DNA of 64,000 nucleotides from Panagrolaimus kolymaensis (lineage: Eukaryota > Nematoda > Chromadorea > Rhabditida > Panagrolaimidae). The position numbers were made by a program, and so were the translations under genes. The first letter of the stretch is position 1. Every line of letters begins with the position of its first letter. The DNA is taken from positions 5,394,001 through 5,458,000 of the forward strand of contig JAJQJQ010000004.1 of the NCBI GenBank assembly GCA_028622995.1. Direction: 5' to 3'. Under the pieces are notes generated by a model that was not told the DNA's origin, searched no databases, and saw only the letters and a list, made by a program, of their open reading frames with translations. Below are positions 11,864 through 23,469 of the stretch, in pieces.

Positions 11864-12750
11864 CTAATCAGCCATATATTTTTCAGCAAAATTCAAATCT
11901 TTCACCATAACAGTTTTTCGATTAGCAAAGTAAGCCAGCTCATTCATTTTTCCAAAGAGTTCAGTAATGCAAGATTCGGTTACAATCTGAAAATTAAATT
12001 AACATATTATTGAAGTTTAAAAATAAATTAACCTGAATGGCTTCTAAAGAACTCGCTCGGATGCGATAGTTTTCATTTGGTTGGTCGTCGTTGGTGATAA
12101 GTGGAGCGTTGACTTCGATCGCTTTTTTAACCATACGACACAATGATGCTTTCGACATCATGAATTTATCAGTTCCTTGAAGAGCTCTAATTTCTTCACT
12201 AACACGACTGACTAAAAATTAAAAAATAAAATTATGACAGAAAAATGGAAGTGTTACTTTTCTTCTTCATAATAACCTTGTTTTGAATCCGATTCGATGC
12301 TTTCGGTGAAGAATGAGCGGCGGCAGGAGATGTTTTAATTGAAGGACGACCAGTGGTAGGAGATGCTTTAATTGAAGGGCGACCAACAGCGATGGAAGAT
12401 GATGCTACAAGATTTTCAGATGATGGAGTTTCATTTACAGGATTAGCAGGCTGAACTTCCATAGCAGTATCATCGGAATCATGTGACGGAGATCGTTTTT
12501 GTTGTCGTTGAGATGCTTCACTTTGATTTTCATTTATATCACCTAAAAAATTATATCTTTACATTAATTGACTCAATTTCTCCACAGTTAATAACAACAA
12601 CAAAAACTTACGATGGTTTTGTGATTCATCATTATCAGAATCTGAATCGGATGACAAATTAGGCATGAATTGTCGAACTGAATCGGCAGTAATGGGCGCA
12701 TTATTTTGATGCTGCGAAGTTTTTCGGCAAACTTGACGATTTTTTTCCAT
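11864..12750 (-). CDS. Divergent histone H3, candidate centromeric H3 (CENP-A/HCP-3-like)
   Basis: Four exons (12750-12612, 12542-12258, 12211-12033, 11986-11864) join in frame to 241 residues. The last 95 residues align with an H3 fold. EEIRALQGTDKF corresponds to the H3 alpha-N segment REIRRYQKSTEL, SLCRMVKKA to FQRLVREI, RASSLEAIQ to QSSAVMALQ, and NRKTVMVKDLNFAEKYM to AKRVTIMPKDIQLARRIRG. Loop 1 (between KKA and RASS) is about 20 residues against 10 in canonical H3; an enlarged loop 1 is typical of centromeric H3. The tail, about 140 residues, is Ser/Pro-rich with a repeated GRPSIK(A/T)SP unit and is unlike a normal H3 tail. Length is near that of C. elegans HCP-3 (288) and CPAR-1 (261). 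The alternative is another divergent H3 variant. Confidence 0.7.
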
Positions 12751-13435
12751 GACGGCAACGAAGTAACTGAAAAGAAAAAGTGTTTAAAAAATTTAGATGA
12801 CATTAGACGACAAACACGAAGTTAAAAAATAACGCGATAAAAAATTTTACAAAATTATTTATTGTGTTTGCAATTTGAAAAAAAAATTATCGTTATGATG
12901 TTTGGATGATAACGGAGAAGGAGAAAATATGGAAAGAGAAAAATAATGAATTCTTTATATTTTGTTTTGTTATTTTTTAATTAAAAACTTTTGTAAGCTT
13001 TCAAAACCGTGTTTGATTACTGTAATAATTCGAGAGAAGATAACTATCATCGTTGTAAGAAACACAAATTTTAAAAATATCAATTTGGTTATGAAACTTT
13101 GTTTTATTTAAAAATTATGAAAAGCATGATGTTTATTTTTATTGCTAAATTTGATTTCTAATTTTTTGTTATCACTTCAAAGTTGGTCGGTAAAAACCAT
13201 GTTTTGATTGAACCATATTTATTTTTTCAATAATAAATATTTACAACAAAATCATTCGCATATTTCCTTTTTTTAGTTGTCTCTTGTTTTGGAATAAATT
13301 AAACCCGAGCGTCAAACATCCTATTGTTTTTCCAAAATAGCTGATGCAAGGAAAGTATAAAAGCAAAAATGTTTATGACTGCTTCCATCAGCTTTTTTTA
13401 AATTTTATTTTATAAAGATTTTACAATCAAAAAAC
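12751..13435. other. Intergenic, divergent
   Basis: AT-rich region between the H3-like gene and the TIL gene. Apart from the acceptor at 12767-12768 no feature is recognised. Confidence 0.45.
12767..12768 (-). promoter_or_regulatory. Candidate trans-splice acceptor for the H3-like gene
   Basis: On the minus strand TTTTTCTTTTCAG is followed after 16 bases by the ATG at 12750. This supports that ATG as the true start. Confidence 0.5.
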
Positions 13436-13937
13436 ATGAAAAGTATTTTTGTCTTTGTCGTTGTTGCAGCTGCCTTTGCCATAGGTTAGTTATAAAATTA
13501 TCTAATAGTTCCATAACCCAAGTGATTACGGCCACTTTTACCATTATTATTTTGTAAAACACAGGTTAATGGGAAAAAATATTTCTAGTTAGTACTCAAA
13601 TTCCTCCTCCTCCACCATCATCACCAATTGTTCAACCTCTCCCTCCAATTCCACCAGTTGTGGTGCCACCTCCATTACCTCCTGCACCACTAGCACCTTC
13701 TCCAACTCCTGTATGTGGTATCAATGAAGTTTGGAGCCTTTGTGGAACTTTATGTCAACCAAGTTGTGCCATTCGAACGGTAATTTTTTATCCATCGTTA
13801 AATTTGTGAGAAAATACCATATTTTTAATTTTAAGCCTCAAATTTGCCCATGTGTTCCATCATGTCAATGTGCCATAGGATTTATTCGTAATCCATTAAA
13901 TCAATGCATTCCATTAATTCAATGTCCAGTTATGTAA
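13436..13937 (+). CDS. Secreted TIL-domain (trypsin inhibitor-like, cysteine-rich) protein
   Basis: Three exons (13436-13484, 13589-13779, 13836-13937) encode 113 residues. A signal peptide (MKSIFVFVVVAAAFAI) leads to a proline-rich linker of about 35 residues and then one TIL domain. That domain has ten cysteines, starting CGINEVWSLC and ending NQCIPLIQCP, the usual five-disulfide pattern. TIL proteins are mostly secreted serine-protease inhibitors; the target cannot be read from the sequence. The Pro-rich spacer is a feature of this protein rather than of the domain. The second exon could use an earlier AG at 13563, but only the AG at 13588 keeps the frame. Confidence 0.85.
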
Positions 13938-14610
13938 ATAATTTATCCGTTAAAAAATATGTAAAATGTGTGTAAATACTTTGAGTTTTTATAAATCATT
14001 TAATGTTGTAAATATGTTAGAATAATGCAAAAATAAACCCTTCTTGGATTAGAATTTTAACGTTTAGCTCTTGCTAAAGTCTTAATAATATTCATTCGAT
14101 GGTATGTATATTTAAATCATAGCAGAAGAAAACTTTCTAATTCTTCAATTCGTATTCGAAAATGCGCCAGCGAGGTTTGTTTTGCAAAACAAAACCTAAG
14201 AATACTGTATAATGAAAGTTACATGTGAAAAACTCTCTCTCTCGTTCGTCTCCTTACAATTTTCCCATGAGCAACGAAGGAAGCAGCCTAAGACAAAGAA
14301 AATTGAAAGCGGCAAAATGATGCCTTTCTTGTTCTTTTCGTTCGTTTTTCTTGTTTATCACTAAAATTAGAGAGAATGCAAAATAAGGTTAAGCCTTGAA
14401 GTTATTATTTGCAAAAATATATTTATTTGACTAGATAAATTGTTTGGTTGATATTTGATGATCACGAAGTTTCTTCTTCATCCGCGAAATCAATATCATC
14501 ATTATTTCGTTTATTTGTTTTTAACTTTGATATTATTATTATTGCTTTACACACAATCATTTTTTAGTTGCTTATTTCACTGGAATTTTTCGTCTGAACT
14601 TGTTTCAAAG
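13938..14610. other. Intergenic / upstream of CCCH gene
   Basis: AT-rich. The frame of the CCCH gene stays open upstream to 14455 but codes for a hydrophobic low-complexity stretch, so the start at 14611 is preferred. A CTCTCTCTC run lies near 14230. Confidence 0.4.
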
Positions 14611-15694
14611 ATGTATCAACCAAATTTCAATATCTTTGATGCAATGAATTCCTATTCAACGTCCATGGCACCAGCTCCACCATCTCAATATCGTCATCAT
14701 CAACAACAACAACCCATGATGAATCTTGGATACAACATGTTTGCTGCTAACAATCAATCATCATCGTTTTCAAAATCAACAGCCAATTACAATTTCATGG
14801 CTAGTCAACGAAACAATTTTCCTATGTCGCAATCTCACCAACCATCATTCAATCTTCCATCATTGCCTTCATCATCTGGTTTTATGCCATCCATGAATTA
14901 TGCCGGCAACTCTCAAACTTTCTCTATTGTTTCAAGTGATTCCAAAGAACCTGATAATGCTCGAGAAGTTTTCTTTCGAACTTTGATGACGTAAGCTTTT
15001 GTTTATTTATTGTTTTACTTTACTTTACTGACTTTGCCATTATATTTTAGATCACTCAAAGAAGCTAACCGATGCTACAGTGGTAAAACAACATCATGGA
15101 AGAATCCATTCATGTACAAAACTACTATCTGCGATAATTATCGCTCTCGTGGTTATTGTCGTTATGGTGTCAATTGCTGGTACGCTCATGGTGCTCATGA
15201 ACTTCGTTGCATTCCTGAAGTAAGTTTTTTTTGTATTTTCAGCTTTGAAAATAATCCCTTCATTTTAGTCTGATGATCTCCCTGATCGTGACTTTATAAC
15301 TCAATATCTCTCATTCCTTGGTCTTCCTAAGAATGTTCTTGATGATATCATTACTCATGGTTATAAGAATGCTCAACTTTACATCGAACATCAATGGTTA
15401 AAGTCAGCTGGAAAATCTCCTGGTCTTTCATCTTTTGGTTCAACCAATTCAAGCCCTCCTCCACCTCATTCACCCATCAATAATCCTCCTCCATCATTAA
15501 CTTCAAATCTTTTTGGTCCTGTTGGTAATGGCTTTGGTGCATGTATGACTTCAAATGGTGATATCGCTGCTGATTGGGATTCTATTTGCACTGCATTTGA
15601 TCGTGTTGGTGCTGTTGATGAAACTCAAGTTCGTAACAACTTTACCAAATCATTCCGTCTCTTCCGTGAAACTGATCCTGCAAAACGTGATTAA
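14611..15694 (+). CDS. CCCH zinc-finger protein with a single finger
   Basis: Three exons (14611-14990, 15051-15219, 15269-15694) encode 324 residues. The N-terminal 125 residues are rich in Gln, Asn, Ser and Met and look disordered. One CCCH finger, CDNYRSRGYCRYGVNCWYAH, has C-x8-C-x5-C-x3-H spacing and is followed by GAHELR as in TTP/POS-1-type fingers. These proteins bind AU-rich or U-rich 3' UTRs and in nematodes control maternal mRNAs. The second finger normally present in that class is absent. After the finger there is a helical region (about residues 185-230) and a Ser/Pro-rich tail. The role in mRNA control is inferred from the finger alone. Confidence 0.82.
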
Positions 15695-16467
15695 GTTAAA
15701 CTTTCTTTAACCTCAAATTATCATTTTTAATTTTAAATGTATTTGTGTAACCCATACCCGTTAAGTTAATTTTGTTTTTTTGTTTTCGTTAATTTTGTTT
15801 TTTACTTTGTATCCCAAAAAAGGACTTATTTGCAATTTGTTATTTTTTGTGGATTTTTTAACGTTTAAACCGTATATCATTTGTTTGTTTTGCAATAAAA
15901 TTTGTTTTTTTTAACTTTGTTTTCAAGTAATCACAACAAGCACAAGCTGCAAAGTCAAATAAGTGTGGGATTGATAACTTCGTTAGCGCGCTCTAAAAAT
16001 AGCCAATACTGTAATACCTTTGCATAAATTTATTTCAGTAAGGGTTTGTATGTTGATGGGTATAACTAAATCGCAGACAGCACATTGTATTCTCCTCCAA
16101 CGGCTTTGCACTTACACATCTCATTCCATCAATCAAGAAGAAAAAGACTCGCTGCATATGCCATTCTCAACCATTGAGAAATTTGACGATGGCCTCCGCA
16201 AGAAATGATCGTGCATGGTGATACTATTTCAATCGCTCCTCTAATATTGTTTCACTGTAAAACTTTATAACCAGGAATATGATTTTATTATTGTTGTATA
16301 AACTGTTTGAGCTTAACAGAGCAGCTGACCATATCGCAACAACGTAGAATGATCTAATGCGCATAGATTAGTTGGACGTAACAAAAGTAGAGTTCATTTC
16401 AAAAACAATTTTATTCAACCAAAACTCAACAACAAAAATACATAAAACACAAAGTAAAACAAAACAT
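15695..16467. other. Intergenic, convergent 3' regions
   Basis: It contains the 3' UTR of the CCCH gene (AATAAAA near 15895) and a slightly GC-richer patch at about 16050-16220 with a 62-codon ORF of no recognisable family. No RNA gene was seen. Confidence 0.4.
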
Positions 16468-17885
16468 TCATAATGACAACCAATTTTTATCTTTGGTAAG
16501 CCCAGGATCTTGAATTGCGCAATTTTCTAACTTCTTAGCACCTTTGGAATAAATATGTTCGAAAATTTCTTCATTGGTTGTTGAACGCAAATCAGCATCG
16601 AATGTTACTTTCAGCTTTGATTCAACGAATTCAACTCTTTTGGTGATGTCGTTACTCCAATGACGAAAAATGGCTGCAACTTCCCATAATGATGATTCCA
16701 TTGCATGACAATCTTTGAATGGAGCATCTTCGATAAATGGATCTTTATCATAGTTTTCTAAAAAATTTTTACGATTATGCAAGGATGCTTTCTGGAAAAG
16801 GCTTACGAAGTTCATCACGATGTAGCATTTGTTTGACAACTTGATGATTGATGAACATATTTCGAAGTGATTGCAATAGTAATTCCAAAAGTTCAGCATG
16901 AGCAACCAAGCATGTTCTTGCAGTACGTTTAGCAAAAGCAGCGACTATATAAGCAGGAACGTGAGATGAAGACATGTACAGATCGAAATCTTTGATGAAT
17001 TCAATAGCTTCAAATGATGGAAACGTAACAATGGCGGAGAACTTGGAATATAACGTTTCATAGAAGTTAGGATAAGAACTAAAAATTGAGCAAATAAAAA
17101 TGTTTAGAAAGCAGCTCCAATAACTTACAAATTCTTTTCAAACATCAACTTTGCAATTCCTTTCAAAGCAAAAATACCGTAATTAGTTTCACTTTTTTCA
17201 ACAAAAGAAGTCAAGAAATCTCCAACAAGGTCGGCATTACTAAAGCAATCCATAGAATCATTTGTTAATCGACGCAATACAGGAACAACCATATTTTGAG
17301 GAATTCCACGATAAAGATGTTTCAACCATGCTTTTTCATACAAACTAATCCTTCGTTTTTCTGACATATCAAATTTATCATAAAATTCAGATTCCAAAAG
17401 TGGATAAAGATGTTCCTTCGGTATTGGTAAAGCAACAAGGAAACGCCATAAATTTTCTGTTGAATATTTTGGATTATCAAAAGCTGTTGGTTTAATTTCG
17501 AGCCAACAAAAAATTGCATTATACATTTCAGCATATTTGAAGAAGTTGGATACCAAAGTTTCAACAAGTTTATCAGAGAGACGTTCATTTGAAGAATAAG
17601 TTGTGATAGCCTAAAAATACACAAAGCTTTAGAAATGTTGGAATGATGTTAGCTATACCTGTAGCAAGTCGACGATAACTTCAGTAATATGCAATTTACT
17701 CTTTTCATACCGCAATGGTTCAGAATTACGCATTTCATCTTTTATTGAACGAAGCTTCTGAAAAAACAAGGAGGTTAGAAATAGTGAAAGTTTAAACCGA
17801 AAATTACCTTTAAGTCATTGTTGTTCAAAGCTTCTAACCATTTATCCGGATTCTTAGGTTCATCAAATTTAATTGTAACATCCAT
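16468..17885 (-). CDS. Nucleolar complex protein 4 (NOC4/NOC4L-like)
   Basis: CBF/Mak21-family protein needed with NOP14 for 40S subunit production in the nucleolus. Five or more short-intron exons start at MDVTIKFDEPKNPD. The C-terminal CBF domain is recognisable by SSSHVPAYIVAAFAKRTAR, matching the YLSSTHLPAYLVAAF type segment of NOC4, and by HAMESSLWEVAAIFRHW, matching the ALESSLWEL segment. The length of about 430 residues is slightly shorter than human NOC4L (516). It is one of several ribosome-assembly genes in the window. Confidence 0.8.
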
Positions 17886-18193
17886 GGTTTCAATATTTTA
17901 ATAACTTTGAAAGGTTGTAAGGATTTCTTCAAAAACTAAAAATGTTTCAATCAAAAAATGTGTGTTTAGAAACAAAGAACTAAAGGCCAAAAAATGCTTC
18001 CAATTCAAACAAACATATTTGTTTTGCATGAACCAATTTTCATAATTTCAACTTTTTTTTTCTTTCTATTATTGGAATAGAAAGTTTCGATTTTGTGAAT
18101 ATTATTTAGGAATTACAAATAGGTAGAAAAGAATACAAAGGTTTATTTAATCACTCAAACAACATTAAGATCGAATAACCAACATATAAAAGC
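17886..18193. other. Intergenic
   Basis: 308 bases between NOC4 and the BTB gene on the same strand, AT-rich. Nothing specific is seen. Confidence 0.4.
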
Positions 18194-19239
18194 TTATGTT
18201 TCTGTGGTATTCTTCTCATCATCAATGAAAAAGTTACAAAATAAATCTAAAAGCTTTTTATTTGATAATAAATTGTTTTGGCGGACTAAAGTTGCTAGGG
18301 TCCATGGTTCCAAATATTCAAATTTAATATGTTTGATTATTCCCTTCAATACATCTTTTATTGTGGGAGATGGTTCGATTCCCGCTTTTCCATATCCACA
18401 TTGGTTTTTAGCCCAAGCAATAACCTTAAATTTTAAAAACTTTAAAAATGTTTTTGCATCTAATAATTGCTTACTCTTCTAAATAAAAGATCTTCAAGAT
18501 CAGGACATCGTTCACAATACTTAACAATGTACCAAACTAAAGCATATGAGATCGGGACACAATTTCCTTTGGCATTGAGGTAAACAAAATTAACGTCTAT
18601 CAAGAGATCGGGAAGAAACTTTAAACATTTCATGAGAAGTGGATAAGCACAAGTTCGAGAAAGTCCTAATTCAGCGTACCGAAGGATGTTAGTTTCATTA
18701 AGTTGGTTTGAAATAAAGTTGATGCACTTTTCAACCAACATTGGAACCTCAAATGTGTCACCTGGAAATAAAAGTTACAATAAAACCCTTTCTTTTAATC
18801 TGAATTCGCTGAGATTTATTCACATTTTTTATACTAACTTTATCTCATAATTCCTTTTTGTCTGTCCCTACATCGTCAAAAAATTTACCAAGGCGTAATA
18901 ATACTTCAACATTGAATCCATTAATATGGCAGTCATCAGTGTATAAAAAATTTAAGAAACTTTTAAATTCAGGAGCATCAATGTTGTGGACTCTCTTTCG
19001 AGTAGGTTTTCTGTACAACTTTCTTTCCATCCAAGGTGATCGAAAACAAAGAATAAAAGTGTGAGCATAAATTTCCTTAAAAAGCTTTTTTAACGTCGAA
19101 GATCAAAAGCCATGTTTGAATCCTAACTAACCTCATCTCCAATAACAAATACAATATCGGAATTATTTCCAGTGTCAAATAAATTTTGAAGTTCTTTGAT
19201 TAAAGAAGTTTTCGCTTTACATTGTTGAAAAACTTCCAT
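18194..19239 (-). CDS. BTB (BTB-BACK type) protein
   Basis: Four exons. The BTB fold runs from NSDIVFVIGDE over EIYAHTFILCFRSPWMERK, IDAPEFKSFLNFLYTDDC and VEVLLRLGKFF to DTFEVPMLVEKCINFI. A helical BACK-like segment follows (NETNILRYAELGLS onward) and the protein ends in DDEKNTTET. Such proteins are usually CUL3 substrate adaptors; nematodes have many lineage-specific copies. No MATH or kelch domain is present. The join at FFDD/GDTF uses a GTAGGG donor near 18870 and an acceptor near 18762; reading on without that intron meets a stop. Confidence 0.7.
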
Positions 19240-19686
19240 TGCAAAAAAAAATCAACAACAATTTATTTTTGCACAAAGATTTTTTTGCAAGCAGCGTAAA
19301 AATGATAATGATAGTTTTGAACAAAGCAAACTCCTTTCAATTTTCTTGCTGCTTCTCGAAGAATTATTTGTTGTTGTTGATTTCAAAATGTGTTTGCTTT
19401 TTGTTCCTCGAAAAAAGGAGCGTTCTTCGATTATGATTTTTTTTAATAAAGTGATTTTTTTATTATTATTAATGCAATAAAGAAATTTATGAAAAAAGCA
19501 ACTAATTTATTGATTACTTTATAAGATGCATTCCAAAAAAAAAAGCTATAAAAAGCTTCTAACTTCACATTTCTGTTCAAAGTAATTTTTTTAAAGTTAC
19601 AAAAAGGTTCTCAAAAAAAAGCAAGCAATAAACTTCAATGAATGTCTTCACAAAAATTTATTAATTATTTATTAAAGGCATTAAAG
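19240..19686. other. Intergenic
   Basis: AT-rich low-complexity DNA between genes on the minus strand. Nothing is recognised. Confidence 0.4.
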
Positions 19687-20250
19687 CTATTGGATAAAGA
19701 AAATATTTGGTGATTTAAATAGATTTTTTTCTTCATCGGTTAATTGTTGACCGTGTATTTCTCCATATTTTACATTGCAACATTTAGCTAGCCTAGGTAA
19801 AACTTTTGAAAGAGTATGCGGGGTTTTACCGTGAAAAACGTCTAATGTCGATGTAATAAATAAATTATTCAATCCAGAAAAATTTATGTCTTTTTCATTT
19901 AAAAAAAGTGACCAGCCTTGATATCGAGATGGTCCATGCTCCCAGTTTAAAACCAACCGATGGCATTTTAACTTTGGTTGAGTTACAAAAAAATACTTGC
20001 ATGTATAATGAAGTTTTTCAAGTGTATCCAAAATTGGTGCCTGTTTGCAAACGTAATAAACAATGGGAGATGGAATAGCAAAGGTTTGATTGTTCTTGTA
20101 AAATTTACTGTTGACCATATCAAGATATAAAGGTTTATGGCTTGAAGAGGATTTTTGAAGTAAAGATGATGAATATGATTCAATTTTAACTAATTTCTGA
20201 ATTTTGTTTTTTCCTGCCTCATCCAATAAACTTTTACTATTTTCTAACAT
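19687..20250 (-). CDS. F-box-associated-like nematode protein, single exon
   Basis: A 187-residue ORF starts MLENSKSLLDEAG. The middle segment IPSPIVYYVCKQ...YTCKYFF resembles the F-box-like helices of expanded nematode families, and the following part (FVTQPKLKCHRLVLNWE) is beta-rich. The resemblance is weak and no function is assigned. The ATG is only 12 bases after the stop of the upstream ORF on the same strand, which suggests a bicistronic transcript or a split gene. Confidence 0.45.
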   Translation of the reverse strand: MLENSKSLLDEAGKNKIQKLVKIESYSSSLLQKSSSSHKPLYLDMVNSKFYKNNQTFAIPSPIVYYVCKQAPILDTLEKLHYTCKYFFVTQPKLKCHRLVLNWEHGPSRYQGWSLFLNEKDINFSGLNNLFITSTLDVFHGKTPHTLSKVLPRLAKCCNVKYGEIHGQQLTDEEKNLFKSPNIFFIQ

Positions 20251-20262
20251 TTTTGTAAAATC

Positions 20263-21316
20263 TTATGAGTCTTCGGAGACAAGTAAATTTTCTTTTGCTG
20301 CACTCATTGCTCGCTTCAAAACTTCCATTGCTTTTCTTTCATTATCCCCGAAATCCATTTCAAACAAAATGGTGTCAATCCAAAATTCCGATACAGCGCA
20401 GGTTTTTCCAATTCTTTCTATTCCATTTCGATATTCTTCAACCATTTTGTAATCTTCAATAAAGAAACGGGTGTATCTACGATAAACTCCCAACAATAAA
20501 TCCTTTAAAAATGTTTTAATTTAGGCATAGTTTTAAAAAAAAACTCACAAATTGATTGCCTTTATTTTTGAGGAAATTAATATAAAACTTCCAAATATTT
20601 TTATTTAATAATCCCATTTTCCATCCAAGTCTATGTTCAATAATTCCAATAATGATTTTATCGTCATATTCAAGTTCTTTCAAATATTTAAACCATTGTT
20701 TATCGGGTAAATCATCTCTCATAAATTCATTATAAAGGAACCATGCTCGATTATGTTTAACATATACCCATTTTGGAAGGGGCTTTGCTGGAAGGAAAAA
20801 TGTATGTATGTTTCAAAAAAAATTTAAATGACAAACTAACTTACTTCCATTCTCTTCATAAAATCCTAAAGCATCCCCAATTCGATAGTTTGGAAATGTT
20901 ATTGCTTCAATAGCCAAGGATCGGGATCTTGATACGCCTTCAATCTCATTTTTTAAATAAAAAATACCAGGAAATTGAATACCATCAGATAAAATCCAGC
21001 GTAAATTAGAGCTAAACCCATATTTCAATGAAGAAAGTGTCAAACATTTTCTTAAAGGAGTATCGTAATTTACGTTTTCATTTCCTAGAGTTAAATATTC
21101 CCAAAAACAAGGTAGAATAACATATTTTTGAGAAAATTTAGAAAGAATTAATATTAAATTTTCTTTTTGATTTGAATTTTCAGCTTTTTTAAAATCCTCT
21201 ACCATTTGTAAATAAGCTGTTTGATAAGTTGGTGGAAAATGCTTGATTTGAGAAGATGTTGGTTCATTTTGAACACGATGGATATAATTAAAAGTGAAGT
21301 GGAAATTAGGATTCAT
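20263..21316 (-). CDS. HAT-repeat-like protein (weak PRP39 resemblance)
   Basis: Three exons start at MNPNFHFTFNYIHR. Trp/Tyr-spaced helical segments such as NIWKFYINFLKNKG, VYRRYTRFFIEDY and SEFWIDTILFEMDFG have the HAT-motif pattern of pre-mRNA processing proteins such as PRP39, but the N-terminal part is not recognised. It stops in ENLLVSEDS, 12 bases before the next ORF. Family assignment is tentative, and it could be a nematode-specific protein. Confidence 0.45.
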
Positions 21317-21877
21317 AGTTTATTCATAAACGCCTTTTTAGGAGTAATTAGAAAAGATTGTATGTGCCTAGTTGAGCTCCTTTCAATATGCTTTTAAAAA
21401 TTTTTTTATGAACAAAAATAACATCCCTAAGAGCTTATTATGAAAATAGGTAGGTCAACTTTATTTTGATTTAGGCATGCAGCATGGAAAAGCAAATAAT
21501 TACTAAACACTTATGTTATTTTCTTAGATAGACTTGTTTTTGGGATACCTTTAACCTTGTTATCCATTTTGCCTCCTCACCTTCTAATTCCATTTCGTTT
21601 GCTGGCCATTTTTTTGTTCGAATTATCTGTGATTTTTTCTTTGCGATGAATCAATCCTTAAAGCAACGATGGCATTCTTTTATAACCTTAAGCATTTTTG
21701 ACACCCTTCAATCATTTCTCTGATTTTTATAATTATTTTGCTTCCTATTTTTTTGTTGTTCCAATTATTATTTGATTACCGCAATTTTTTTCTTTCTCCC
21801 TTCATTTTTTTGTGGTGGCTTATTTTATTCTTTTCAATTTGTCATTTTTCCTGAAGTTGTTCATCCGAGAAAAAAAA
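21317..21877. other. Intergenic, divergent
   Basis: AT-rich upstream region of two divergent genes. Open reading continues upstream of 21878 but is low complexity. Confidence 0.4.
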
Positions 21878-23296
21878 ATGCTTAAAAACCCCATAATTTC
21901 AATTCGACGAAAAGCTTCTTCATTTCGTGAAAATTCAAAATTATTGAAACCCAAAGTTGATGTTGCTGGTGATGATGCTAATAATAAAAAATCCCAATTC
22001 GCTGCTGGTGAAAAGCGTCCACCATCAATTGAATTAGATCGATATTTTTCTATTGATGCATTTTTACATCGAATTAAACCTCATCGACGACGATCAACTT
22101 ATGAAGTATCTTCTACTTCGTCACTTCCATCCAATCCACAAAATTGTTATCTCGATAAATTACCAGAAAATTGTTTAACTAAAATATTTTCAAACCTTGA
22201 ATCTTCAAATTTACAAAAACTTCGAATTGTTTGTAATCGATTTGATTCAATAATAAAAAAATCAAATTTATTTCCTCCAACTCAAGTGGATCGTTTGCAA
22301 CTAAATGGAAATGGTCGAGGTAGCATTTATCGATTCTCTCTCAAATCTGGTCCTATTTATGATCGATATGGATTTCATGAATCTGAAATAGATAAAGGCT
22401 TAAAATGTGTTATTGCAAAAAATATTATTTTTGATAATGTTTTTATTGATTCCACTGTTTCAAAAGCACTTTTTAATGGAATCAATTATGAAATAGAAGA
22501 AATTATTTTTGATTTTTGTCATTTTCAATTATCGTGAGTTTGTTTACTTTTTTTTATTTAAATTTTTTTGATTGGACGATTTTTTAGTGCTTTTGCTTTC
22601 GCTCAACTTCTTCAAAATTGGAAACCTAAAAAAGTTTCTATTATTAATTGTGATTGGCGAGATTCAATTCATTCCAAAACAGCTTTAATCGGTGACAGTT
22701 TTTTTCAATGCAATTTACAAATTGAAACATTTTTATTTTCAACCGTTGGAGTCAAAAAGTAATTTTATCTTTAATAGTTACTGTGATTTTTAAAATACAA
22801 ATTTTTTTAGAACTTTGATTAGTGATAAAACATTCCAAAATTTTTCTTCCAATAATCTTCCACAATCGTTTGAACTTATTGGATGTGAAACTAAAATAAC
22901 TTATGAAGGTATTCATCAAGCTGTAAAGGTTAGTTATGGTATTCTCATATAATTGTTTTGCAACCGAAAAAAATTATTTTTTAGGCTTATTTCTCTTCTG
23001 CAAGTAAACCATATGTTTCTGGAGCGTCAAAACCAACAAAACCATTTATTTGGAATTTTGGAAGATTTTATGGAACAGCCGCTGAAATTTTGAAGAATCT
23101 TAAACCATTTTTATCCCATTCAAAAATAATTAAATCAAATTTCCCTAAATTTGAAATTCGTTTTCGTCCAACTCGAAGTTTTCCTGTTTTAAGTTTATCT
23201 TTGGTTTTTTATGATTTTGTTGATACTTTGGATTCGTCACATTCTATGTCAGATATTTCATGGGATGATAGCGATGATGAAATTATAAATAATTAA
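21878..23296 (+). CDS. F-box protein
   Basis: Four exons. After a basic N-terminus (MLKNPIISIRRKASSFRE) lies an F-box: LDKLPENCLTKIFSNLES followed by LRIVCNRFDSIIKKS, at residues about 95-130. The rest is a diverged F-box-associated region with alternating strands and helices and ends in an acidic tail (DISWDDSDDEIINN). F-box proteins link substrates to SCF ubiquitin ligases through SKP1; the substrate is unknown. It belongs to the accessory gene cluster between NOC4 and bestrophin. Confidence 0.72.
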
Positions 23297-23469
23297 GTCG
23301 AGTATCATAATCAAAAAATTTTAATTTCTGTTGGAGGACCTAATTTTGTGAATAATGTGTGTATTTTTGTATTAAAAATATTTAATTTTATTATAAAAAA
23401 AGAAGTTTCAAACAAAACAATTTTTTTTTGTTGTAAAGCATTTATGGTTTTTTTCTTTTCATTCAATTA

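Noticed and set aside
16020..16208. 62-codon plus-strand ORF
   Set aside because: No domain, signal peptide, intron or neighbour context; may be an old transposon scrap but cannot be supported.
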